Assembly: GCF_019049245.1 (NCBI RefSeq)
Contig: NZ_JAGMUK010000216.1
Location: forward strand, 156,726 to 220,725
Direction: 5' to 3'
Origin: Streptomyces sp. AC555_RSS877
GTDB lineage: Bacteria; Actinomycetota; Actinomycetes; Streptomycetales; Streptomycetaceae
DNA length: 64,000 bases
A program made the translations under genes and the position numbers. The notes beneath the pieces are model-generated. The model was not told the origin of the DNA. It searched no databases and saw only the letters and a list, made by a program, of their open reading frames with translations. Shown here one piece after another: positions 39,878 to 48,687 of the stretch (position 1 is its first letter; each line of letters opens with the position of its first letter).

Positions 39878-41620
39878 GTGACCAGTACCGCGTCCTCCAT
39901 GGACACCCGGCAGGAGCAGGCCCACCAGGACCAGCGGCCGTCGTGGCAGCAGCGGCTGCGCCGCTTCGGCTATGCGGCGGGGCCCAGAAGCGACGTCCGC
40001 GATCGCCTGGTGCCGCCCTATGTCGAGCCGAGCCCGCGGCTGTGGCAGGTCCTCGGGGTGTCCAAGGAGTTCGCCGGGCGCATCGGCCGCTGGTCCGCCT
40101 GGGGCGGTCCGCTGCTGGTGACGCTGTTCGCGGGCGTCATCCGGTTCTGGAACCTGGGCAACCCGAAGGCGGTGATATTCGACGAGACGTACTACGCGAA
40201 GGACGCGTGGGCCCTCGTCCACCGCGGCTTCGAGGTCAACTGGGACAAGAACGTCAACAACCTGATTTTGTCGAACAACGGGAACGTCCCGGTCCCGACG
40301 GACCCGGCGTACGTGGTGCACCCGCCGGTCGGCAAGTACGTCATCGGGCTCGGGGAGCTGATCTTCGGGTTCAACCCCTTCGGCTGGCGGTTCATGACCG
40401 CCCTGCTCGGCACCCTGGCGATCCTGATGCTGTGCCGGATCGGCCGCCGCCTGTTCCGCTCCACGTTCCTCGGCTGCCTGGCCGGCGCACTGATGGCGGT
40501 GGACGGCCTGGCGTTCGTGATGGCCCGCACTTCGCTGCTCGACGGCGTGCTGATGTTCTTCGTGCTGGCCGCGTTCGGCTGCCTGCTGATCGACCGCGAC
40601 AGGGCGCGTGAGAAGCTCGCCGCCGCGCTCCCGGCCGACGCCGACGGCCGGGTCCGCCCCGACGCGCACATCGCCGAGACCATCCGCTTCGGGTGGCGCC
40701 CCTGGCGCTGGCTGGCGGGCCTGATGATGGGCCTGGCCATCGGCACCAAGTGGAACGGCCTGTACGTCCTCGTCTTCTTCTGCGTGCTGGCGGTGCTGTG
40801 GGACGTCGGCTCCCGCAGGGTCGCGGGCGCGGGCCGCCCGTACGAGGCGGTGCTCAAGCACGATCTCGGCTTCGCGTTCCTGGCCACCGTGCCGGTCGCG
40901 ATCGCCACGTACATCGTCTCGTGGACCGGCTGGATCCTCTCCCCGTCCGACGGCACCGGCGGCTACTACCGCAACTGGGCGGCGACCGACGGCAAGGGCA
41001 GCAGCTGGTCGTGGCTCTTCCCGGAGTGGTGGCGCAGCCTGTGGCACTACGAGCACGAGGTCTACAAGTTCAACATCAACCTCTCCTCGCCGCACACCTA
41101 CCAGTCCAACCCGTGGAGCTGGATCGTCACCGGCCGCCCGGTCTCGTACTTCTACGAGTCCCCCGCGCCCGGCAAGGACGGCTGCCCCGCCGACGCGGGC
41201 GAGAAGTGCGCCCGTGAGGTGCTGGCGATCGGTACGCCACTGCTGTGGTGGGTGGGCTGCTTCGCGATCCTGTACGTCCTGTGGCGCTGGTTCTTCCGCC
41301 GCGACTGGCGGGCCGGCGCGATCGCCTGCGGCATCGCGGCCGGTTACCTGCCCTGGTTCCTCTACCAGGACCGCACGATCTTCTTCTTCTACACGATCGT
41401 CTTCGTCCCGTTCCTCTGCCTGGCCGTCGCGATGCTCCTCGGCGCGATCATCGGCCCACCCGGCTCCAGCGACACCCGCCGGGTGGCGGGCGCCACGGGT
41501 GCGGGTGTCCTGGTCCTGCTGATCGCCTGGAACTTCGTCTATTTCTGGCCGATCTTCACGGGCACCCCGATCCCGATAGACCAGTGGCGGTCACGGATGT
41601 GGCTGGACACCTGGGTCTAG
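39878..41620 (+). CDS. pmt: Protein O-mannosyltransferase (PMT family, GT39)
   Basis: 580 aa from GTG 39878. TACGAT at 39866-39871 is 7 nt before it, so the transcript may be leaderless; an ATG at 39899 is an alternative. A multi-pass membrane enzyme that transfers mannose from polyprenyl phosphate mannose to Ser/Thr of exported proteins. Family features: VIRFWNLGNPKAVIFDETYYAKDAW with the catalytic acidic residues, VHPPVGKYVIGLGE, ARTSLLDGVLMFFVLAAFG, GTKWNGLYVLVFF, and SPHTYQSNPWSWIVTGRPV in a C-terminal loop. In S. coelicolor Pmt is needed for glycosylation of the phage receptor and cell-wall integrity. Divergent from rsmI. Confidence 0.93.
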   Translation: MTSTASSMDTRQEQAHQDQRPSWQQRLRRFGYAAGPRSDVRDRLVPPYVEPSPRLWQVLGVSKEFAGRIGRWSAWGGPLLVTLFAGVIRFWNLGNPKAVIFDETYYAKDAWALVHRGFEVNWDKNVNNLILSNNGNVPVPTDPAYVVHPPVGKYVIGLGELIFGFNPFGWRFMTALLGTLAILMLCRIGRRLFRSTFLGCLAGALMAVDGLAFVMARTSLLDGVLMFFVLAAFGCLLIDRDRAREKLAAALPADADGRVRPDAHIAETIRFGWRPWRWLAGLMMGLAIGTKWNGLYVLVFFCVLAVLWDVGSRRVAGAGRPYEAVLKHDLGFAFLATVPVAIATYIVSWTGWILSPSDGTGGYYRNWAATDGKGSSWSWLFPEWWRSLWHYEHEVYKFNINLSSPHTYQSNPWSWIVTGRPVSYFYESPAPGKDGCPADAGEKCAREVLAIGTPLLWWVGCFAILYVLWRWFFRRDWRAGAIACGIAAGYLPWFLYQDRTIFFFYTIVFVPFLCLAVAMLLGAIIGPPGSSDTRRVAGATGAGVLVLLIAWNFVYFWPIFTGTPIPIDQWRSRMWLDTWV

Positions 41621-41623
41621 CCG

Positions 41624-41642
41624 GCCGGCACCTGGTGCCGGC
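41624..41642. terminator. Compact terminator between pmt and the lipoprotein gene
   Basis: GCCGGCAC (41624-41631) and GTGCCGGC (41635-41642) are perfect complements with a 3-nt loop, four bases past the pmt stop and touching the stop of the convergent lipoprotein gene. Confidence 0.6.
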
Positions 41643-41923
41643 TAGCCGGAGACCTCGATGATCCGGCCGTTCTCGTCGACGGTGTGGGTCTCCCAGTACA
41701 CGTCCCACTTGTCGCCGACGTGCTCGGGCTCCTTGCCCTCGGGGTAGCGGGCGTACCCCTTCGGCGGGTCCTGGTCGTCGGGAACGCAGGCGCTTCCGGT
41801 GCTGCCCACGGCGAGGACGCCGTACTCGCCGCCGCCACAGGTCGCGTCCTGTGACGAGCAACCCGTCAGCAGGACGGCGGCGGTCGTGACGGCCAGTGCG
41901 AGGCCCGGGATGTTCTTGCGCAC
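41642..41923 (-). CDS. Small lipoprotein
   Basis: 93 aa from GTG 41923 with GGGGGAG 8 nt upstream. A basic N-terminus (RKNIPGL) and hydrophobic stretch (ALAVTTAAVLL) end at the lipobox LLTGC, giving a lipid-anchored mature protein of about 72 residues. Two further Cys (ATCGGGEY, SACVPDD) could pair. The C-terminal part (KWDVYWETHTVDENGRIIEVSG) looks like a short beta domain. No known family is recognised. Confidence 0.72.
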   Translation of the reverse strand: MRKNIPGLALAVTTAAVLLTGCSSQDATCGGGEYGVLAVGSTGSACVPDDQDPPKGYARYPEGKEPEHVGDKWDVYWETHTVDENGRIIEVSG

Positions 41924-42163
41924 GATTGACTCCCCCTTGGTCGGTGGGACCAGCCTGGGCGAGGCGCGGGAGGGCCCGCATGAGTAGCCGTACTCAAATG
42001 TAGGGCGTCGTGCTATTCGGTCACGTGTTCCCACCGATTCGCTCAACAAAAGCGAAACACCCGTTACAGCCGTCACGGCTTCCGCATAGAGTGCGAGCGA
42101 TCAGGAGCCTTTCTGAACGCGTTCAGAAGATGCGTGGAAGGCACAACGGGGAGGGGAAGCCCA

Positions 42164-43807
42164 ATGGGCAAGGGGGTGAAGACCGCCGTCATCGGCGGTG
42201 TGTTCGCCGTCATGGTCGGCGGCGCGGGGTACGGGGCGTACAACGTCGTGTCCGCGCTGAACGGCGGCGGGGACGGGGGCGGCGGGACGGGTTCGGCCGG
42301 TCCGGCCGAGGTCAGGAGCGGGCCGCCGAGCGCGGACGAGGTCAAGGAGACGACCGGCAGGTTCTTCGCGGCCTGGGAGAAGGGCGACGCGGCGGACGCG
42401 GCGGGGTACACGAACAACGACACGGCGGCGGAGCCGCTGCTCACGGCCTACGCCGGGGCCGCCCACATCAGTGACGTGAAGATCACTCCCGGTGCGGCGT
42501 CCGGTGCCACCGTGCCCTACACGGTGAAGGCGAAGGTGGCCTACGACGGGAAGTCCAAGCCGCTGACGTACAAGAGCGAACTGACCGTGGTGCGCGGGGT
42601 CACCACCGGGCGCGCGCTGGTCGACTGGCAGCCGTCCGTGATCCACCCCGAGCTGCAGCGGGACGACACCCTGGTCACCGAGGAGTCGGCGAACCCGCCG
42701 ATCGAGGCCGTGGACCGGAACGGGACGGTGCTGACGGAGGAGAAGTACCCGTCCCTGGGGCCGATCCTGGACGCGTTGCGCGGCAAGTACGGCGACAAGG
42801 CCGGCGGCACCCCCGGCGTCGAACTGGCGATCCGGCACGCCGCCGGGGGCGCCGCCGACACCCCGCTGCTGACGCTCGTCGAGGGCAAGCCGGGCAAGCT
42901 GGAGACCACGCTCAGCGCGACCGCGCAGGCCGCCGCGGAGAAGGCGGTCAAGCTGTACGCCCAGTCGTCGGTCGTCGCCGTCAAGCCCAGCACGGGTGAG
43001 GTGCTGGCGGTGGCGAACAACCGCGAGGACGCCTTCAACGCGGCCTTCGAGGGCACCGTCGCGCCCGGCTCCACCATGAAGATCATCACCGCCGCGATGC
43101 TCATAGACAACGGCGTGACCTCGATGAACGGTCCGGCGCCCTGCGACAACACGGCCGTGTGGCAGAGCCAGACCTTCAAGAACCTCACGAACATGCAGCC
43201 CAACGAGAACGCCACCCTCGCCAACAGCTTCCTGCGGTCCTGCAACACCGCCTTCGTCAAGCTCATCGACGAGAAGCCGCTCACCGACGAGTCGCTGACC
43301 ACCGAGGCGCAGACGCGCTTCGGGATCGGCCTGGACTGGAAGACCGGCGTCGTCTCCTTCGACGGCCGTGTCCCCGCCTCCGGCGGCCCGGACCGCGCGG
43401 CCAACGCCATCGGGCAGGGACAGGTCCAGATGAACCCGCTGAACATGGCCTCCGTGACGGCCACCGCCATCACCGGCGACTTCCGCCAGCCCTACCTGGT
43501 GTCGCCGCAGCTCGACGACCGCCAACTGGCCACCGCCAAGGGGCTGCCGTACAACACCGCCTCCCAGCTGAAGCAGATGATGCGGCTGACCGCGACCCAG
43601 GGCACCGCCCAGAAGGCGATGGCCGGGCTCGGCGGCGACATCGGCGCGAAGACCGGTTCCGCCGAGGTCGACGGGCAGGCCGTGTCCAACAGCTGGTTTA
43701 CCGGCTTCCGCGACGACGTGTCCGCGGCGGCGATGACCGAGGAGGGCGGGCACGGCGGCGACGCGGCCGGGCCGATTGTCGCAGCTGTGCTACGAGCTGC
43801 CGGCTGA
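42164..43807 (+). CDS. Class B penicillin-binding transpeptidase with MecA-N-like domain (copy 1)
   Basis: 547 aa from ATG 42164, with GGAGGGG upstream. One N-terminal helix (AVIGGVFAVMVGGAGYGAY) anchors it; residues about 55-160 form an NTF2-like MecA_N domain (FFAAWEKGDAADAAGYTNND), then a dimerisation region and a transpeptidase domain. Active-site motifs: S303-T-M-K306, S359-C-N361 and K496-T-G498. It cross-links peptidoglycan outside the membrane. It is one of a tandem pair with the next gene (95 bp apart) and likely arose by duplication. Confidence 0.9.
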   Translation: MGKGVKTAVIGGVFAVMVGGAGYGAYNVVSALNGGGDGGGGTGSAGPAEVRSGPPSADEVKETTGRFFAAWEKGDAADAAGYTNNDTAAEPLLTAYAGAAHISDVKITPGAASGATVPYTVKAKVAYDGKSKPLTYKSELTVVRGVTTGRALVDWQPSVIHPELQRDDTLVTEESANPPIEAVDRNGTVLTEEKYPSLGPILDALRGKYGDKAGGTPGVELAIRHAAGGAADTPLLTLVEGKPGKLETTLSATAQAAAEKAVKLYAQSSVVAVKPSTGEVLAVANNREDAFNAAFEGTVAPGSTMKIITAAMLIDNGVTSMNGPAPCDNTAVWQSQTFKNLTNMQPNENATLANSFLRSCNTAFVKLIDEKPLTDESLTTEAQTRFGIGLDWKTGVVSFDGRVPASGGPDRAANAIGQGQVQMNPLNMASVTATAITGDFRQPYLVSPQLDDRQLATAKGLPYNTASQLKQMMRLTATQGTAQKAMAGLGGDIGAKTGSAEVDGQAVSNSWFTGFRDDVSAAAMTEEGGHGGDAAGPIVAAVLRAAG

Positions 43808-43902
43808 AGTCATCCGCAGGGGACGGGACTCTAGGGTGGGGTCGTCGTTGAGGTGAATGAGGGCAACGGGGACCCTGGAGATCTTGCGGAGGATCGAAGG
43901 CT

Positions 43903-45585
43903 GTGGGTAACAGAAGGCGCGTCGCCGAGCGACGGAAGACCAAGCCCGCCGTGATCGGCGGGATGATCGCCGTGGTGGTCGGCGGCGCCGGCGTCGGCGT
44001 CTACGCGCTGTACGGCGGCGGGGCCGCGGCCGACGACCGCACCCAGTCGACGTCCGCCACCGCCGAGGAAAAGGCGAAGGACATCCCGTCCGGTCCGCTG
44101 TCGGCGACCGAGGTCACCACCGCCGCGCGGAAGTTCCTCACGGCCTGGCAGCAGGGCGAGGTGACCGCCGCCGCGGCCGCCACCGACGACGCGAAGCCGG
44201 CCACCGCCCTGCTGACCGGCTACACCAAGGACGCCCACATCAAGGGCGTCACGCTCACCGCGGGCGCGCGCACCGGCGACAAGGTCCCCTTCTCCGTGAA
44301 GGGGACGGTGTCGTACAAGGGCACCGAGAAGCCGCTGTCGTACGACAGCGCGCTCACCGTGGTCCGCGGCACCGGCGACGGAAAGCCGGTCGTCGACTGG
44401 CACGCCTCCGTCCTCCACCCGGACCTCCAGGACGGCGACACCCTGGTCACCGGCGAGTCCGGGACCCCGCCGATCAAGGCGGTCGACCGGGACGGCGGGG
44501 AGCTGACCGAGGCGAAGTACCCATCGCTGGGCACGGTCCTGGACGGGCTGCGCGAGAAGTACGGCAAGACGGCCGGCGGCAAGGCGGGCATCGAGCTGCG
44601 GGTCGTGCGCGGCACGTCCGCGAAGTCGTCGAAGGCGTCCGACAAGACCCTGCTGGAGCTGAGCAAGGGCACGCCGGGCACCGTGAAGACGACCCTGGAC
44701 CCGAGGCTCCAGGCTGCGGCCGAGGCACAGGTGGCCAGGAAGGCACGGTCGTCGGTCGTCCTGATGCGCCCCTCCACGGGCGAGATCCTCGCCGCGGCGA
44801 ACGCCTCCCACGGCTTCAACACCGCCTTCCAGGGCTCCCTCGCCCCGGGCTCCACGATGAAGGTCATCACCTCGTCGATGCTGATCGAGAAGGGGCTCGC
44901 GTCGGCGGACAAGCCGCATCCGTGCCCGAAGTACTTCACGTACGGCGGCTGGAAGTTCCAGAACGACGACAAGTTCCAGATCAAGGGCGGCACCTTCAAG
45001 GCGAGCTTCGCCCGGTCCTGCAACACCGCCTTCATCAGCCAGGCGCCCGACCTGGAGAACGACGACCTGACCAAGCAGGCCCAGCAGGTGTTCGGCCTGG
45101 GACTGAACAACTGGGCCATCGGTGTGCCGTCCTTCGACGGCTCGGTGCCGGTGCAGAGCGCGGCCCAGATGGCGGCCTCGCTCATCGGGCAGGGCGGGGT
45201 CCGGATGAATCCGCTGAACATGGCGTCGGTGTCGGCGACGGTCGCGTCCGGCACCTTCAAGCAGCCCTACCTGGTGTCCCCGACGGTCGACGACCGCACC
45301 CTGGCGAAGGCCTCGCGCACCCTGTCCGCGGGCACCCTCTCCCAGCTGCGGGAGCTGATGGCGTACACGGCGGCCTACGGCACGGCGGCCGAGGCGATGT
45401 CCGGGGTCACCGGGAACGTCGGCGCGAAGACCGGTTCGGCGGAGGTCGACGGCCAGAAGAAGCCGAACGGCTGGTTCACCGCGTACCGGGGCGACCTGGC
45501 GGCCGCGGGCGTGGTCCAGCAGGGCGGCCACGGCGGCGAGACGGCGGGACCGATCGTGGCGTCACTGCTGAAGCTGGGCGGCTGA
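43903..45585 (+). CDS. Class B penicillin-binding transpeptidase with MecA-N-like domain (copy 2)
   Basis: 560 aa from GTG 43903 with GAAGG upstream. Same layout as its neighbour: membrane helix (PAVIGGMIAVVVGGAGVGVYAL), MecA_N-like domain (FLTAWQQGEVTAAAAATDD), then transpeptidase with S317-T-M-K320, S372-C-N374 and K509-T-G511. Shared segments such as QAAAEA/AAAEK, GSTMK.IT, RSCNTAF and GAKTGSAEVDGQ show the duplication. The 3' end overlaps ssgE by 24 bp, convergently. Being beside ssgE and away from dcw genes suggests a role in sporulation or hyphal wall (inference). Confidence 0.9.
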   Translation: MGNRRRVAERRKTKPAVIGGMIAVVVGGAGVGVYALYGGGAAADDRTQSTSATAEEKAKDIPSGPLSATEVTTAARKFLTAWQQGEVTAAAAATDDAKPATALLTGYTKDAHIKGVTLTAGARTGDKVPFSVKGTVSYKGTEKPLSYDSALTVVRGTGDGKPVVDWHASVLHPDLQDGDTLVTGESGTPPIKAVDRDGGELTEAKYPSLGTVLDGLREKYGKTAGGKAGIELRVVRGTSAKSSKASDKTLLELSKGTPGTVKTTLDPRLQAAAEAQVARKARSSVVLMRPSTGEILAAANASHGFNTAFQGSLAPGSTMKVITSSMLIEKGLASADKPHPCPKYFTYGGWKFQNDDKFQIKGGTFKASFARSCNTAFISQAPDLENDDLTKQAQQVFGLGLNNWAIGVPSFDGSVPVQSAAQMAASLIGQGGVRMNPLNMASVSATVASGTFKQPYLVSPTVDDRTLAKASRTLSAGTLSQLRELMAYTAAYGTAAEAMSGVTGNVGAKTGSAEVDGQKKPNGWFTAYRGDLAAAGVVQQGGHGGETAGPIVASLLKLGG

Positions 45586-45936
45586 CTCCCCGCGTCCCAC
45601 CGGCGTCGCCAGGTACGTCCGCCGCAGGAACCTGAGCAGCGCCTTCGTCTCGAACTGCACCACCGAGACGCCCTGCGCGGAGTGGAACTCGACCACGGCC
45701 TGCACCCGGCCGCACGGCCACACGCGGACCTCTCCGCTGCCGACCGGGGCGCGCAGCCCCTGTTCGAGGAGTGAGCGCGAGAACGTCCACTCGTCGTGGG
45801 TGCTCGGCAGACCGACCCGGACCGAACGCGGGTCGGTCTCGGGGTCGTAACGAAGGATCACCGGGACGGCCTCGTCCTCCACGACGTCCGCGTCCGAAAC
45901 GATGTGGGCTCGCGCGTACTGTTCGACTACAGACAT
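45562..45936 (-). CDS. ssgE: SsgA-like sporulation/cell-division protein, SsgE
   Basis: 124 aa from ATG 45936, with GAGAGG 8 nt upstream. SsgA-like proteins occur only in sporulating actinomycetes and steer septum placement and wall remodelling. The family pattern is clear: AVPVILRYDPETDPRSVRVGL, EWTFSRSLLEQGLRAPVGSGEVRVWP, VVEFHSAQGVSVVQFETKALLRFLRRTY. Assignment to SsgE rests on its place between the paired transpeptidases and the nickel/cobalt transporter, as in S. coelicolor, where SsgE affects spore release. Convergent overlap with the second transpeptidase gene. Confidence 0.85.
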   Translation of the reverse strand: MSVVEQYARAHIVSDADVVEDEAVPVILRYDPETDPRSVRVGLPSTHDEWTFSRSLLEQGLRAPVGSGEVRVWPCGRVQAVVEFHSAQGVSVVQFETKALLRFLRRTYLATPVGRGESAAQLQQ

Positions 45937-46078
45937 CGTGACGGGCCTCTCACGCTGCGTAACCTGTGCGGAAGCTGTGCATCCACTGCCTCTCCAGCGT
46001 CGCATATTTCCCGGATTCCGCCCCCGGGGCCGTGCTCCTTGCTCCTGGCTACGGACAGCTGTTCGTGGTGCACCTCTC

Positions 46079-46109
46079 TTGCAAGTAGTTCGCAACAAGC
46101 CACTATCAT
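46079..46109 (+). promoter_or_regulatory. Nur-type box over the promoter of the Ni/Co ECF transporter
   Basis: TTGCAA (46079-46084), five bases, then TCGCAA (46090-46095) matches the Nur-box form tTGCaa-N5-ttGCAA described in S. coelicolor. A -10 TATCAT (46104-46109) follows, with the box covering the -35 region; GTG of the transporter is 7 nt past the -10, so the message is probably leaderless and would be repressed by nickel-bound Nur. Confidence 0.75.
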
Positions 46110-46115
46110 CGAACG

Positions 46116-47159
46116 GTGCATGTTCCTGACGGATTCATCGACGCCCCCATCTCGGTGGCGACCGGCGCGGTCGCCGCGGCCGCGGTCGCTGTGAGCCTGC
46201 GCGGCGCCCGCCGTGAACTGGACGAACGCACCGCGCCGCTGGCCGGCCTGGTGGCGGCGTTCATCTTCGCCGTGCAGATGCTGAACTTCCCCGTCGCGGC
46301 GGGGACCAGCGGACATCTGCTCGGCGGTGCGCTCGCGGCGATCCTCGTCGGCCCCTACACCGGTGTGCTGTGCATTGCCGTGGTCCTGCTCATGCAGGGC
46401 ATCCTGTTCGCGGACGGCGGCCTCACCGCGCTCGGCGTGAACATCACGGTCATGGGCGTCGTCACGACGGTCGTCGCCTACGTCCTCTTCCGCGGGCTGG
46501 TGAAGGTGCTGCCCCGCAAGCGGCGCTCCATCACCGTCGCCTCCTTCGTCGCCGCCCTGGTCTCCGTGCCCACCGCGGCTCTCGCCTTCACCTTCCTCTA
46601 CTGGCTCGGCGGCACCACCGACGTCTCGATCGGCAAGGTCGCCACCGCCATGGTCGGCGTGCACATCCTGATCGGCGTCGGCGAGGCCGCGATCACCGCG
46701 CTGACCGTCGGCGCCGTCGTCGCCGTCCGCCCGGACCTCGTGTACGGCGCCCGTGGCCTGCACCAGAAGCTGAAGCTGCGGGTGAACGGCGAGCTGGTCG
46801 ACGTGCCCGACGCCGAACCGGTGCCGGTCGCCGCCCGGTCCCACCGCAAGGTGTGGGCCGTCGGCCTGGTCACCTCCCTCGTCCTGGCAGGGTTCGTCAG
46901 CTTCTACGCCTCCGCGAACCCCGACGGTCTGGAGAAGGTCGCCGCCGACAAGGGCATCGACGCGAAGACCGAGGAGCACGCGGCCGCGGACTCCCCGCTC
47001 GCCGACTACGGCGTCAAGGACGTGGACGACGCCCGCCTGTCCGGTGGTCTCGCCGGTGTGATCGGCGTCGGGGTCACGGTCGTCGCGGGCAGCACCGTGT
47101 TCTGGGCGGTGCGCAGGCGCCGCACCAACGACACCTCGCCCGTCAGCACGGGCGTGTGA
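46116..47159 (+). CDS. ECF-type nickel/cobalt transporter substrate-binding component (CbiM/NikM fused to N domain)
   Basis: 347 aa from GTG 46116. The mature N-terminus MHVPDGFID is essential in this family: His2 helps bind the metal ion, which also fixes the start. Residues 1-200 are a multi-pass CbiM/NikM domain (AAFIFAVQMLNFPVAAGTSGHLLGGALAAIL). Residues about 245-335 are an N-like component with two helices around an external acidic loop. A Nur box in the promoter favours nickel over cobalt as substrate (inference). It heads an M(N)-Q-O operon followed by ohrR. Confidence 0.9.
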   Translation: MHVPDGFIDAPISVATGAVAAAAVAVSLRGARRELDERTAPLAGLVAAFIFAVQMLNFPVAAGTSGHLLGGALAAILVGPYTGVLCIAVVLLMQGILFADGGLTALGVNITVMGVVTTVVAYVLFRGLVKVLPRKRRSITVASFVAALVSVPTAALAFTFLYWLGGTTDVSIGKVATAMVGVHILIGVGEAAITALTVGAVVAVRPDLVYGARGLHQKLKLRVNGELVDVPDAEPVPVAARSHRKVWAVGLVTSLVLAGFVSFYASANPDGLEKVAADKGIDAKTEEHAAADSPLADYGVKDVDDARLSGGLAGVIGVGVTVVAGSTVFWAVRRRRTNDTSPVSTGV

Positions 47160-47160
47160 C

Positions 47161-47922
47161 ATGGGTGCCGGGCACGCGCACAAGCTCTACCGGCACGGGC
47201 ACTCGCCCGTGCACGCCCTGCCGCCGCACACGAAACTCGCGGCGACCTTCGCCTTCGTGCTGGTCGTGGTGTCGACCCCGCGGGAGGCGATGTGGGCGTT
47301 CGGGCTGTACGCCGTGCTCCTGGCCTGCGTCGCGTACGCGGCCCGCGTGCCCGCCGGTTTCCTGCTCAAGCGGCTGCTGATCGAGGTGCCGTTCGTCGCC
47401 TTCGCGGTGCTGATGCCGTTCGTGGCGGAGGGCGAGCGCGTCGAGGTCCTGGGCCTCCAGCTGAGCGTGAGCGGCCTGTGGGGCGCCTGGAACGTGCTCG
47501 CCAAGGGGACCCTCGGCGTCGCCGCGTCCGTACTCCTCGCCTCCACGACCGAACTGCGCGAACTCCTCCTCGGACTCCAGCGGCTGAAGCTCCCGCCGCT
47601 GCTCGTGCAGATCGCCTCCTTCATGATCCGGTACGGCGACGTCATCACGGACGAGATGCGGCGGATGCGGATCGCCCGGGAGTCGCGGGGCTTCGAGGCG
47701 AGCGGCGTCAAACACTGGGGCGTCCTCGCGAAGTCCGCGGGGGCGCTGTTCATCCGCTCCTACGAACGCGGCGAGCGCGTGCACCTGGCCATGATCAGCC
47801 GCGGGTACGCCGGTTCGATGCCGGTCATCGACGAGGTGACCGCGTCCCGGGCGCAGTGGTCGTCCGCGCTGACCCTCCCGTTCGCCGCCCTCGTCGTATG
47901 TCTGCTGGGATGGACGCTGTGA
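47161..47922 (+). CDS. ECF transporter transmembrane (T) component, CbiQ/NikQ
   Basis: 253 aa from ATG 47161, one base after the previous stop. Five or six hydrophobic helices, and the T-component coupling-helix signatures ESRGFEASG (A-R-G-like motif) and ISRGYAGSMP, which contact the ATPase. A His-rich N-terminus (HAHKLYRHGHSPVHALPPH) may bind metal. Its start next to the M gene and overlap with the ATPase gene indicate one operon. Confidence 0.92.
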   Translation: MGAGHAHKLYRHGHSPVHALPPHTKLAATFAFVLVVVSTPREAMWAFGLYAVLLACVAYAARVPAGFLLKRLLIEVPFVAFAVLMPFVAEGERVEVLGLQLSVSGLWGAWNVLAKGTLGVAASVLLASTTELRELLLGLQRLKLPPLLVQIASFMIRYGDVITDEMRRMRIARESRGFEASGVKHWGVLAKSAGALFIRSYERGERVHLAMISRGYAGSMPVIDEVTASRAQWSSALTLPFAALVVCLLGWTL

Positions 47923-48677
47923 CCGCTTCCCTCGAGGTCTCCGGCCTCGCCTTCGCCTATCCCGACGGCCATCAGGCCCTGTTCGGCGTGGACTTCGCCA
48001 TCGCCCGCGGCGAGCGGGTCGCGCTGCTCGGGCCGAACGGCGCCGGCAAGACGACTCTGGTGCTGCACCTCAACGGCATCCTGAGCGGCGGCACCGGCAC
48101 CGTGAAGGTCGCCGGACTGCCCGTCGGCAGGCAGCACATGGCCGAGATCCGGCGCAAGGTCGGCATCGTCTTCCAGGACCCGGACGACCAGCTCTTCATG
48201 CCGAGCGTGCGCGAGGACGTGGCGTTCGGGCCGGCGGCGGCCGGGCTGAAGGGGCCCGAGCTGGAGCAACGCGTGCGGACGGCCCTGGAGCGGGTCGGCA
48301 TGCAGGACTTCGCCGACCGGCCCCCGCACCACCTCTCCTTCGGCCAGCGGCGCCGGGTGGCGGTCGCGACGGTGCTGGCGATGGAGCCGGAGATCCTCGT
48401 CCTCGACGAGCCCTCCTCCAACCTCGACCCCGCCTCCCGCCGCGAACTGGCCGACATCCTGCGGTCCTTGGACGTGACCGTCCTGATGGTCACGCACGAC
48501 CTGCCGTACGCCCTGGAGCTGTGCCCGCGCTCGCTGATCCTGAGCGACGGCACGATCGCCGCCGACGGGAAGACCGGGGAACTCCTGGCCGACGACGAGC
48601 TGATGCGCGCCCACCGGCTGGAGCTGCCGTTCGGTTTCGATCCGCGTCCGGCGCCGGTGCCCGGAGGCCGTCCGTGA
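47910..48677 (+). CDS. ECF transporter ATPase (A component), CbiO/NikO
   Basis: 255 aa from ATG 47910 (MDAVTASLEVSG), overlapping the T-component stop by 13 bp; ATG 47898 is an alternative. Canonical ABC motifs: Walker A GPNGAGKTTL, Q-loop VFQDPDDQLFMPSVREDVAFGP (typical of ECF A components), signature HLSFGQRRRVAVA, Walker B ILVLDEPSSNLD and the switch His in VTHDLPYAL. Powers Ni/Co uptake. Confidence 0.93.
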   Translation: MDAVTASLEVSGLAFAYPDGHQALFGVDFAIARGERVALLGPNGAGKTTLVLHLNGILSGGTGTVKVAGLPVGRQHMAEIRRKVGIVFQDPDDQLFMPSVREDVAFGPAAAGLKGPELEQRVRTALERVGMQDFADRPPHHLSFGQRRRVAVATVLAMEPEILVLDEPSSNLDPASRRELADILRSLDVTVLMVTHDLPYALELCPRSLILSDGTIAADGKTGELLADDELMRAHRLELPFGFDPRPAPVPGGRP

Positions 48678-48687
48678 CAATGGGCGC

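Noticed and set aside
39848..41095. Long minus-strand open frame
   Set aside because: Antisense to pmt, whose translation has clear family motifs; the minus frame is charged low-complexity without any.
42101..45531. Two 550-codon minus-strand frames across the transpeptidase genes
   Set aside because: The plus-strand proteins have all three transpeptidase motifs, so these are compositional shadows.
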